Part shown: positions 9,301 through 16,619 of the stretch, piece after piece
Layout of the letters: each line of letters starts with the position of its first letter
How positions within the stretch are numbered: position 1 is the first letter of the stretch
Program-made: the position numbers and the translations under genes
Assembly: GCA_949987565.1 (NCBI GenBank)
Contig: OX465104.1
Coordinates: 4,273,052-4,337,051, forward strand
Source: Luidia sarsii
Taxonomy: Eukaryota > Echinodermata > Asteroidea > Paxillosida > Luidiidae
Reading direction: 5' to 3'
Length of the DNA stretch: 64,000 nt
Notes under the pieces: generated by a model
Told to the model about the DNA's origin: nothing
Database searches by the model: none
What the model saw: only the letters and a program-made list of their open reading frames with translations

Positions 9301-10962
9301 GGGCCCAATACGCAGCTGGTTTTTGGGTGCCCAATACGCGGCTACCTTTAGCTAGGTGCGGACGGTGACGTCTTTTCTTTTCATCGAAACTATCTGGTTC
9401 TCCAACTTCCATGTACACGTACATGTGTACAATACATAGCCAATAGGAAAACCACTGCAGCCGCTGTGGAGCGAATTCATAAATATTCATTATTTCTTGC
9501 AGTGATAACGCACGCATCGCCGATCGATGACGTCATGAATAAACAATGAGCAATCGCTTTTTTATGATTTTTTTAGGAAATTACGACTGTAACACCCAAT
9601 ATCGGCACAAAAATTATTTTGTTGTGTATAATCTTAAATACGAAAGCCATTAAAATATGAAATTTTATTGAAATTAAGATTTTCCATGAAAACTAATTTC
9701 ACAAGTTCACAACTATGGCGGTTTGACATGCCCCATTCGTTTATTACCTAAAAAAATTCCTACATTGTGACTACAGATTTTTGACTAAATCGAGTCTCTG
9801 TCGCGACAATGTCGACAGTCGGCATGAAATGCTCGCGACATGTCGACAAGAATTTTTTCTCACGACAACAGCCCTACTATTAGGGGAAGGCCACCATCTA
9901 AGGGCAGGATAGCTCGGATGGAAGAGCACTGATACGTTAATCCAGAGGTCTCGGGTTCAAGTCCCGGTCCAGTCCAAAGATTTCTTTGCCAATTTGTCAA
10001 TCCGTTCAGAAGTTCCCAGTCAGTCTTTTTCCTTGGTTTATTTTTGGACCCTGACATCCTTGCCTCCCTGCTACAGTCCATGACCATGATGCTGACCAAT
10101 CCACCCGCTGTCTTTGATGAGGAGACCACCACTTTCTGTAGCGATCACGGCTTTAAGTAAGTCAACCTGAATCATTTCTGGTCCGTGTTTTCTCATGGCT
10201 GACATTGCTGTCACATTTGGTATATTCTGAGGTTTTCCACACAATTGATTTTTCTTCATAGAGTTTCATTTTTTTTAGGTTTTCAATGTTGAATGGCTTT
10301 TATGTGAAATGCACATCTTATGAAGTGTTACCGTTGTTCAAATCAAGCTATGAATGCTCCATTAGGATATGCAAACGAGTATTTCATGTATTATGCCAAA
10401 ATATTGCAAACTGCTTACCGACTAAAATGGCAAAAAATACGAGAAAAAAAATCAAACATTAGGAGGGCCTGACGTTTTGATACTAGCAGGACCTTTCTCA
10501 AAGATCCTAGCAGGACCTTTCTCAAAGATCCTAGCAGGACCTTTCTCAAAGATCCTAGCAGGGCCTTTCTCGTAGAAAGGTCCTGCTAGAATTGAAACAT
10601 CAGGCCCCCCTAATTTTCTAATATACTCTAATAAATTCAAAATGTTCCAAACTGCTTGCTACCCTACAATATGGATGAATTTCATGGAGGTACTTTCACA
10701 AAATAAGCTAGTTCTCTGTGGAGCTAAGAGCAATGTTTTCTTCTTTTTTTCCTCTTAATGTTTTTTTTTTTCTAGAATGGTTCATCGGATAGAGAAATGG
10801 CTGTCCAATGTAGGCAGGGAACCAGGGACAGTGAACCAGGATGCCTGCGGCCAGCCATGCTTCCCTCTGCTTCCACTATCCAAGGGATTCATTCTGAGCA
10901 CGAAGCAAGCACTGAGGGCCTACCGCTCAGCACTGAATGTAGCCGGGGTACCAGACAGCTGA
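260..10962 (+). CDS. UBE2O: UBE2O, E2/E3 hybrid ubiquitin-protein ligase (5'-partial, 11 exons)
   Basis: UBE2O is a very large E2 enzyme that ubiquitinates substrates without a separate E3. Exons: 260-359, 1063-1915, 2748-2843, 4050-4195, 4853-5463, 6023-6117, 6388-6450, 7375-7578, 8108-8287, 10077-10156, 10776-10962. They total 2615 nt and phase closes at every junction, giving 870 residues after one split codon. The N-terminal part is SH3-like conserved-region sequence ([15 protein letters not shown], then [17 protein letters not shown]). A long low-complexity region follows, then a segment with EDKMRRINS that looks coiled-coil-like. The UBC domain starts near residue 602; the catalytic cysteine is residue 712 in [13 protein letters not shown] (codon at 7546). 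The C-terminus has the family ending [10 protein letters not shown] and ends VAGVPDS. Family identification is from remembered human UBE2O. The start codon and about a third of the protein lie upstream. The linker between the UBC domain and the C-terminal motif is much shorter than in human. Confidence 0.95.
1063..1915 (+). CDS. UBE2O: UBE2O large exon: conserved region plus disordered linker
   Basis: Acceptor AG is at 1061-1062 and donor GTAAGA at 1916. It begins [15 protein letters not shown], the recognisable UBE2O block, then runs into about 230 residues rich in Pro, Ser, Asp and Arg, including a five-Gln run near 1720. The exon is much more GC-rich than its introns. Confidence 0.9.
1916..2747 (+). 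other. UBE2O: UBE2O intron, mostly unique, with SINE-tail remnant
   Basis: A reverse SINE tail with repeated gaaaaactgactgg-type motifs lies around 2430-2560. A B-box-like ggttcgaatccc is at about 1988 without a tRNA fold. No coding signal. Confidence 0.5.
2748..2843 (+). CDS. UBE2O: UBE2O exon: second SH3-like conserved block
   Basis: 32 codons in phase 0, reading [18 protein letters not shown] and ending YKLEE. Acceptor cgctag is at 2747 and donor GTAAGA at 2844. Confidence 0.92.
2918..3092. mobile_element. pogo/mariner-like MITE, copy 1
   Basis: Inverted ends resemble CAGTGGAACATCGCTATAACG: left end acggtggaacgtcgccataa near 2920, right end aaggttacactata near 3088. Internal taacaaacgaccg and cgttatacc segments are also inverted relative to each other. 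A second copy is at 48109-48272. Superfamily is inferred from TIR style; no transposase is present. Confidence 0.55.
3845..3970 (-). mobile_element. Penelope-like terminal fragment with hammerhead-like core
   Basis: On the minus strand CTGACAA, a GGG..CCC helix and CCCGAAACGTT occur in order at 3967-3931. They are followed by the family sequence that contains ctcttttcagagcc and ends ggtgtcaccgcaaacc. The same flank is seen at 20420, 26670, 32960, 33500, 44945 and 55770. Confidence 0.55.
4050..4195 (+). CDS. UBE2O: UBE2O exon: acidic region
   Basis: Reads [16 protein letters not shown] and later [12 protein letters not shown], an Asp/Glu/Ser-rich stretch with regularly spaced Trp as in UBE2O orthologues. 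The donor is GTAGGG at 4196. It ends two bases into a serine codon finished at 4853. Confidence 0.88.
4290..4334 (+). repeat. Short tandem repeat, 15-bp unit
   Basis: Three copies of ctttgccctact in a row inside a UBE2O intron. Confidence 0.7.
4600..4798 (+). repeat. UBE2O: 22-bp minisatellite in UBE2O intron
   Basis: About nine near-perfect copies of a unit containing tgcgtacattgccactgcc. The array ends about 55 bp before the acceptor at 4852. Open frames through it are artefacts. Confidence 0.95.
4853..5463 (+). CDS. UBE2O: UBE2O exon: linker and predicted helix before the UBC domain
   Basis: The acceptor tttccag is at 4852. Pro/Ala/Asp-rich sequence surrounds one structured block, [16 protein letters not shown], likely helical. 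The donor GTAAGG at 5464 leaves one base of an Asn codon. The open frame runs on to 5618, but homology and phase put the exon end at 5463. Confidence 0.88.
5675..5990 (+). repeat. UBE2O: GATT/GATC tetranucleotide repeat in UBE2O intron
   Basis: Long run of attgattgatt with interspersed gatcgatc, ending about 30 bp before the acceptor at 6022. The many GATC/TGATCA palindromes allow strong secondary structure. Confidence 0.95.
6023..6117 (+). CDS. UBE2O: UBE2O exon: start of the UBC fold
   Basis: Reads [16 protein letters not shown] and ends LTMRRE, matching the segment that precedes the E2 core in UBE2O. Acceptor is at 6022, donor GTAAGA at 6118. Confidence 0.88.
6388..6450 (+). CDS. UBE2O: UBE2O exon: UBC helix 1 region
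   Basis: 21 codons reading [20 protein letters not shown], typical of the first E2 helix and following strand in this family. The donor is GTGAGT at 6451. Confidence 0.92.
6520..7040 (+). repeat. UBE2O: 70-bp minisatellite in UBE2O intron
   Basis: Eight copies of a unit with ttatcgtcaatatcttcag and catatttgtgttttgaaac. Anchors are at 6541, 6606, 6676, 6746, 6816, 6886, 6957 and 7028. A ninth partial unit sits at 7330-7358, just before the acceptor at 7374, so the array once ran up to the splice site. Confidence 0.93.
7041..7329 (+). mobile_element. 5'-truncated LINE 3' end inserted in the minisatellite
   Basis: Non-repeat sequence interrupts the 70-bp array. It ends in a short simple repeat (catctatctatct) after gcagcatgacaattaagaaa, a style common at L2/CR1-like 3' ends. 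ATCT flanks both sides (7037-7040, 7330-7333). Clade is inferred. Confidence 0.5.
7375..7578 (+). CDS. UBE2O: UBE2O exon: UBC core with catalytic cysteine
   Basis: Contains the E2 signature: [17 protein letters not shown], then [12 protein letters not shown] with the active-site Cys at 7546-7548, then VSLLGTW. Acceptor cctcag is at 7374; the donor GTCAGC at 7579 is weak but in phase. Confidence 0.96.
8026..8107 (+). repeat. UBE2O: 18-bp minisatellite forming the UBE2O acceptor
   Basis: About 4.6 copies of a unit containing ctttgacccatgcctgac. The last unit supplies the cccacag acceptor of the exon at 8108. Each unit holds TGACCTTTGACC, two nuclear-receptor half-sites in DR1 spacing on the minus strand. 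Confidence 0.85.
8108..8287 (+). CDS. UBE2O: UBE2O exon: C-terminal part of the UBC domain
   Basis: Reads [20 protein letters not shown], then [15 protein letters not shown] and [16 protein letters not shown]. Donor GTGAGA is at 8288. The acceptor cccacag is the end of an 18-bp tandem repeat. Confidence 0.96.
8369..8621 (+). mobile_element. SINE tail and 5' half of an interrupted SINE
   Basis: A SINE tail (ttgttcaaaagttcccagtc) at 8369-8460 is followed by the family 5' region with atccctggagatatacggca and gactggcgcccccacccc. The latter stops at a transposon insertion at about 8618 and resumes at 9877. Confidence 0.7.
8618..9876. mobile_element. Non-autonomous DNA transposon inserted in a SINE
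   Basis: About 1.26 kb bounded by TAAGGCTGTTGTCG (left) and its complement CGACAACAGCCCTA (right). Subterminal GTCGAC and GTCGCGAC motifs are repeated near both ends. The SINE resumes at the far side with ctattaggggaaggcc. TA may be the target duplication (8618-8619 and 9875-9876), but 3-8 bp alternatives cannot be excluded. No long ORF inside. Confidence 0.7.
9877..10045 (+). mobile_element. tRNA-derived SINE, 3' half with A and B boxes
   Basis: The tRNA-like head has an A-box-like tagctcggatgg and B box GGTTCAAGTCC, followed by the family tail cccagtcagt and a T-rich end. It is the continuation of the SINE split at 8618. Confidence 0.8.
10077..10156 (+). CDS. UBE2O: UBE2O exon: post-UBC helix
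   Basis: Reads [17 protein letters not shown] and ends within a Lys codon at donor GTAAGT (10157). The human counterpart carries RRPPEVFEQE at this place. Confidence 0.9.
10462..10612. repeat. Hairpin of Penelope-type termini with 27-bp tandem units
   Basis: Four minus-oriented copies of gatcctagcaggacctttct in tandem face one plus-oriented copy (gaaaggtcctgctagaattg), with ggcctga/tcaggcc closing both ends. The whole can fold into a long hairpin inside a UBE2O intron. Confidence 0.8.
10776..10962 (+). CDS. UBE2O: UBE2O last coding exon
   Basis: A long T tract ends tctag at 10775. Reads MVHRIEKWL, a short linker, [10 protein letters not shown] and a final helix ending [12 protein letters not shown]; the TGA is at 10960-10962. 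The last codons are repeated imperfectly in the downstream sequence. Confidence 0.93.
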
Positions 10963-11178
10963 GGCCGAGAATGTGGGCAGGCATTGAACCACTACCGTGC
11001 AGCACTGTGTGAAGCCAGGGTACTAGGCAGCCGAGTTTGGTAGGCAGGCAGGCACTGCCAGCCCACCATACAGCACTTGATGGAGCCAGGGTACCAGACA
11101 GTGCAACTGAGCATGGGGCAAGGTTTTAGGGCCTACTGCACAGCGCTGATTGAAGCCAGGGTATCAGACCGCTGAGGG
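10903..11178 (+). repeat. UBE2O: Degenerate tandem duplication of the UBE2O terminal codons
   Basis: The end of the coding sequence (gctcagcactgaatgtagcc, then ggggtaccagacagctgagg) recurs three times downstream at 10979-11044, 11045-11118 and 11119-11178. Each has a recognisable cagcactg, gaagccagggta and cagac block. Units are 60-75 bp. They lie in the predicted 3' UTR, after the TGA at 10960. Confidence 0.85.
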
Positions 11179-12513
11179 AATTATATTATAGTGTGTAGAC
11201 TAATAGATAATATTGTACATATGGGTTATAATTATTTCATTGGGGTGTCCACTGATTCACTGAACGTAACTGACCAGCGATATCGCCAACGGACTTTGTA
11301 GTGCAATTGACTTGTGTACAAAAGGTACCTATTGGTAAACTGCCCATAGGATTGTGTACAAAACATCACTTGGTAGGCCTCTCATTGGTTTATGTACAGA
11401 ATGAGTCTATCGGGGATGTTGCCATAGACGTGTGTACAAAAAAAGGAGATATATCCAGGGTTGAGTACACCTAGTACTTACGGGTTCTCGATAAATGCCA
11501 TACATTTGTGCAGGTGCTGATTTGCACCGGATCTCACAGGACCGTATTACCAAAGGCACCCATGGGCAGCAATGCTGAATTCTTGTGGAACAACTGCAAT
11601 TCATTAGTAACTAGCCACACCTTTACCACTCCTCAATCTCTGAACTGTGAATGTGGAAAAGCTTTGCTTGCAATGTTCGGTAGCATAGATACTTACTGGT
11701 GACCCTTGTACTAATCACTAACTCATACCGAACCTCTCCAAAGTGGCTGAAATTGGAAAGTTAAGACACAAACTGATGCGAGTTACTGCGTGTACAATTC
11801 GATTTTTTTTGAAAAGACTAAAAAAAAAAAAATATGATACCAAAATTGATGTTTGCATAAAATATTGTTGGTGTTTAACTTCTGGTGATATTTTGTTCTT
11901 TAAAAAAGATGTACATGTATGTGAATTCAAACCAAAATGGATATATTTATTTATTTATTTTGCCATTCAATGGAAAATGTTGGGTTTGGGACAGAACTGA
12001 GCCCGCAGACCTTAAGTCAGTGCGTATGTTAACAGTTGGTTAATGTATCGGTTGTTAATAGTGTTTATGATGTACCGGTATGGTTGTAAATGTACTGTTT
12101 GTGTAATTACCGTGATATGAAATTGAGAAAAATTACCAAATTTGATCATTTTGGTCTGAAAGGGCTGATTACATCATTTATTTTGATCTATTTATTTCAG
12201 GAAGAATTTGTTTGCCCATGAACGTGAGGGTACGATTGGAGTGAAATTGGTAAAAAAAAATGAATATTGATGTCAATAGAGATGAAGGGGTTGTTCATTA
12301 TTGATGTCATTGTGCAACATACAGCCGTAATATTCTTAAGGACAACTCCAGACTTCGTTGATTTTTTTTTTTTGTGAAATCGAGAAGTTCCCTGGTTTAG
12401 ATATCAGCCTCTGAGTATGCTCTCCTAAGAAATTGAATATTCTGTGTAAAGATGAGATGAATGTGAATTTGGACGCCCTGCCTGTGAACACATATGCCAT
12501 TGAATGTTGCTGG

Positions 12514-12545
12514 GAGTAAAGACGTTTCCGTTAATTAAGCCCTGT
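12514..12545 (+). terminator. Possible UBE2O poly(A) site
   Basis: AGTAAA (variant signal) is followed about 25 nt later by the GU-rich cctgtggttttatt. No strong AATAAA appears earlier in the downstream sequence. Low certainty without transcripts. Confidence 0.25.
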
Positions 12546-12668
12546 GGTTTTATTCAAAACGAACTAGTGAGCTTTCGGTGGGCAGTTTTTTCTATTTACA
12601 TGGAACTGCAAAGTCTCTCAGAGACATGTTCCCTCGAAGCACAATTTCCAATCCTTTGCCAGTGGTTA

Positions 12669-13280
12669 TAGACCCGTCTTCGATGACGTCACGGTTTTGT
12701 TTATCGGCCATCTTGGATTACACACATGAGCACGTCACCGCCGTTACTAAGTCAGCTGTGCATACAAACGACTCCACATGCACGGCGGCAAGTTTTGAAC
12801 TCGTCGTATTTGTACTACTACTACTGCTACTTTTTACTAGTATTAATTACTAGTTGTGCCATGAAGGAATCTCTTTTTTTCCCTCCGTGGTTGTACCATG
12901 GATTGGAGGTACTTGTTTTGTTGAAAGATGATTAACTTTTGCGCTGTCCTTGGCTGTGGACGCAGGGGGAATCGTGATACGAAATCTTTTTATCGTTTAC
13001 CCGCTGTACTGACAAGAGAAGGTGACGCAACTCGTACACTTTCGCTAAAAAGATGGACGAAATGGTTGTCGCGGGTTAATGTGTACGGATCTATTCCAGC
13101 AATAAAGCCGATAATGTCGAGAGAACTGTAATAAGCCGACCGTGCAGCATTCGAATTCGCCATGATGACTAACGTAACGATAAACGAACACAAACGTGCG
13201 AGCGAAAGCGTATGTGTGTACTCCAAGATGGCGGATCTCGCTGTTTCTAGTAGCAACGTGACGTCAGTAAGAAGGGTCTA
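12669..13280. mobile_element. TIR element carrying a THAP-type exon
   Basis: 612 bp with inverted ends TAGACCC.TCTT..GACGTCACG and the inner GCCATCTTGGA/TCCAAGATGGC pair. The ends are longer than 40 bp with mismatches. No clear target duplication. It carries one ORF with a THAP zinc-finger start (separate entry). Confidence 0.65.
12928..13131 (+). pseudogene. Truncated THAP zinc-finger coding segment
   Basis: 67 codons starting MINFCAVLGCGRRGN, then SFYRLPAV and KRWTKWLSRVN. The C-x4-C pair, the F-x-x-x-P block and the Trp fit the first half of a THAP (C2CH) domain. The distal Cys-x2-His and AVPTIF-like box are missing and the frame stops. It could be a lone 5' exon of a P-element/THAP9-type transposase in a deletion derivative, or a captured host exon. 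Confidence 0.55.
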
Positions 13281-13872
13281 TTGTGATGTATGGTGACGTG
13301 AATCTTCATAGCCCCATTCTTCCGAACTTCTAATCGTTTACCAATTTTATGCAAACATTGTCTGCAGTCAATACCCGTCATAATTTTAGACCGGTATAAC
13401 TTCAATTTGCTTTGCATACTTTATATAAGAAGAAAAAAGGTATCGGTGATAAATTGATAATTAACTCCGCCAAATTGGCCGACTTCATAACTTACGAGGT
13501 AAAACACTCAAGGACTCGATTTTGAGAGTTACCGAGTAAGGAAACAAATGCATGATTGTCTTGGTGTGCGAAGATGGCTTTTGTTGTGTGGTGGTAATTG
13601 ATTTCATGCTTTTGAAAAAATAAGAATGTCTAGAAAAGTGAGTATTGAATGTCAAATGATTTGGCAGTAAATTGTAGTGTTGTTAAATGACATACATTGT
13701 TCAAAGGTAATATTATGGTTGACCTTTTGATAGCAACATGGATACTGATGGGGGAAAACTATTAGTATCTGTTTGTCTGACTTGGCTTGATTGTCATGAA
13801 ATGCTAATTGATCCGACACTAAACTCACTAATCAGTTTAATGACTAACGACTGGTTACATGTGTTGCTTCAA

Positions 13873-13915
13873 GGCCTGACGTTTCGATCCTAGCAGGACC
13901 TTTCTCAAAGGCAAA
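13873..13915 (-). repeat. Penelope-type terminus, solo
   Basis: Minus-strand gagaaaggtcctgctaggat followed by cgaaacgtcaggcc: a GGTCCT/AGGATC helix then GAAACGTC. Confidence 0.7.
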
Positions 13916-14399
13916 GCTTGCTCGACTGACAGAATGGTCATGTGTCAATTTAAACGATCGTGTTACCGATCGATCGTGTTTATCGGCCCCTTAGGAAATC
14001 AATAATCAATTATTGGTCATTCATTGATCCCTCCATCGATCACAAGAGATCTTTTCAGCTAATCATATCGGGAAGGATTGCATTCAGAATTCAGAAGCAA
14101 ATTGTTGATGAGCGTGTGTGGCTTGAATAATTATAACAAATAAAATGTCATCCTCATAAAATTCGGGAATAAAATTGCAAAGCCTAAAACTACACAACTT
14201 GTTCTGTAATTTTTATTTGATTAACGATGACTAGGCTGCAGTCTGTTTTTATATTATTTTAATTTCATTTTACATTCATTTTACTCTGATTATTTTTTAG
14301 TTCGATATTTGATTTTAGTGTTTTACAAATACCAAGTTCTTGTCGATGATTATCTTCGAAAATATGTAAAATATGAGTGCTTCTGACTAGCGCCCCCAC

Positions 14400-15175
14400 C
14401 CCAGGCAAAGACTAATTTTCCTATTTGAGAAGGCCGCCATCTAAGGGCTGGATAGCTCAGATGGTAAGAGCACTGGTGTGCCAAAGACTAGTTGACTATT
14501 TGAGAAGGCCGCCATCTAAGGGCTGGATAGCTCAGATGGTAAGAGCACTGGTGTGCCAAAGACTAGTTGACTATTTGAGAAGGCCGCCATCTAAGGGCTG
14601 GTTGGCTCAGATGGTAAGAGCACTGGTGTGCCAAAGACTAGTTGACTATTTGGGAAGGTCACCATCTAAGGGCTGGATAGCTCAGATGGTAAGAGCCCTG
14701 GTGTGCCAAAGACTAGTGGACTATTAGGGAAGGCCACCATCTAAGGGCTGGATAGCTCAGATGGTAAGAGCACTGGTGTGCCAAAGACTAGTCGACTATT
14801 TGGGAAGGTCACCATCTAAGGGCTGGATAGCTCAGATGGTAAGAGCCCTGGTGTGCCAAAGACTAGTGGACTATTAGGGAAGGCCACCATCTAAGGGCTG
14901 GATAGCTCAGATGGTAAGAGCACTGGTGTGCCAAAGACTAGCTGACTATTAGGGAAGGCCACCATCTAAGGGCTGGATAGCTCAGATGGTAAGAGCACTG
15001 GTGTGCCAAACACTAGTTTTCCTATTTGAGAAGGCCACCATCTAAGGGTTGGATAGCTCAGATGGGAAGAGCGCTGGTACACAAAACCAGAAGTCTCGGG
15101 TTCAAGTCCCTGTCCAGTCAAAGTTGTCTTTGCCATTTTAAATGTTTAAAAGTCAGTTTTTCCTTTACTTGTTTG
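14400..15175 (+). repeat. Tandem array of SINE 5' heads, 75-bp period
   Basis: Eight units of exactly 75 bp, anchored on ggctggatagctcag at 14446, 14521, 14596, 14671, 14746, 14821, 14896 and 14971. A ninth unit near 15048 continues into the full tRNA-like body with B box GGTTCAAGTCC and the SINE tail. Each unit keeps the A box but only the last has a B box. Since 75 is a multiple of three, an artefactual 25-residue repeated ORF results. Confidence 0.93.
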
Positions 15176-15393
15176 ATTTTAAGATACCCGTGTTAGTCTA
15201 ATTAATTACTAATCAAGAACTATTAAAGGCGAACTAGTTAGAAATAGTACATAACTTAAGCTTTCATAGAATCATCTTCATCAGAAGCAAACTACAAATA
15301 ATTTCATAAACATAAAAACAAAAATAATAACAAATATCACATGCATGAACTTTAAGTTGTTGTTTTTTTACCTTAACATGATGCTGCGAACAA

Positions 15394-15576
15394 CGCAGTG
15401 GCTGTTGTTACGGCAGTCGTCCGTGTGGTTCCCTGACTTGATTGTATTTCGTCAGCATTGCAGGCTGGTTGAACCAGTCTATTAGCTGATAGTCTGGTTC
15501 CAAGAGCTAAACATCCTGACAAATACTGTGAAGTCAGGGAACCACACGGACGACTGCCGTAACAACAGCCACTGCG
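15394..15576. mobile_element. 183-bp MITE, copy 1
   Basis: Inverted ends of about 40 bp: cgcagtggctgttgttacgg continuing to the gggaaccacacgg region, mirrored at the right. Near-identical to 61015-61197 with one difference noticed. Confidence 0.9.
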
Positions 15577-16619
15577 ATAACCGAAAGCCTTACCTTTTGT
15601 AGAAAATATTTCCATTTTCCTTGAAGCTTTTTGAAATCGAAGTCAAGGGCGCCCTCTATCCCCGAACCACCAATCAATCGGCCCCCCTCAGTGACCTCTC
15701 GACCTCGTCCGGGCTCCAAGATCGGCTCCTCCCTCGGTGACGTCATCGGCACGCTCACGTAGACGTCATCGGTGGATTAGTGGAATGACGTTTGACTGCC
15801 CGGGATTAGAAAGGTTCGCGTGTCTGGTCACGAGATGGGATATAATGGCCACTCTAACTCGGAACAAAATGTCTGAGCCCATCTGGTCATACGACTTCTT
15901 GAAATCTGCAATGGAATCGTGAGTCGAATCCGAATTAAAAAAACATGCAAAATTTCAAACGAACATAGGAATTAAAAAAAATATTCACAAAATCATCCCA
16001 TTTGTTTGTATATATAAAACGCTTATGTGAACAACAGCTTTCCAGAATTTAAGAACAAAAAATCCCGAAGGCCAATCAATGGTCCACAGCATCTCACCAG
16101 AGAAGTTATAAAAAAAAGTGATGGTAAAATAAAGGATGAAAAAGAATTGGTTGATTAATTATTATAAGAGTTGATAAATGTATGTACTCAGCCTTTGAGG
16201 GCTTGAAGACCAGAGCAGGAGATTATACCAACGACATGGTCAAGGAGACTAGTCCATATAAATATGAAATACAATTTATTTCGTCAGGCGTTAGTTATTG
16301 ATTCAACTGTCGACAAAAATTTTTTATAACATCCTTTTAAAAACAAACAAAAAATGAACTTTTGCAAGGTATCCGAAAAGGATGATAACGCATATTATTG
16401 TTTTTAGGAATAATGTATTTCCGTTTTGTTGGTCACCTCGATCCCCAATTTCTCCTGAATTTCGTCAGATATTTAATAAAGGCTATACATGCTCTTATCA
16501 ATTTCAATTATTACGGGATTGGAATTATTTCAATCATCTTGCTGACAAGAAAATAAATAAAACGGTATCTGAACTGACGCTAATTTGTTTGAATTGTTAG
16601 GCCTACATGTAGACCGGCT
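15577..16619. other. Intergenic, no feature recognised
   Basis: AT-rich unique-looking sequence. Short ORFs show no family pattern. Confidence 0.5.

Noticed and set aside
9148..9351. 67-residue ORF inside the nested transposon
   Set aside because: No recognisable domain; likely chance in a non-autonomous element.
14425..14727. ORF of identical 25-residue repeats
   Set aside because: Result of a 75-bp SINE-head array, with stop codons once units diverge.
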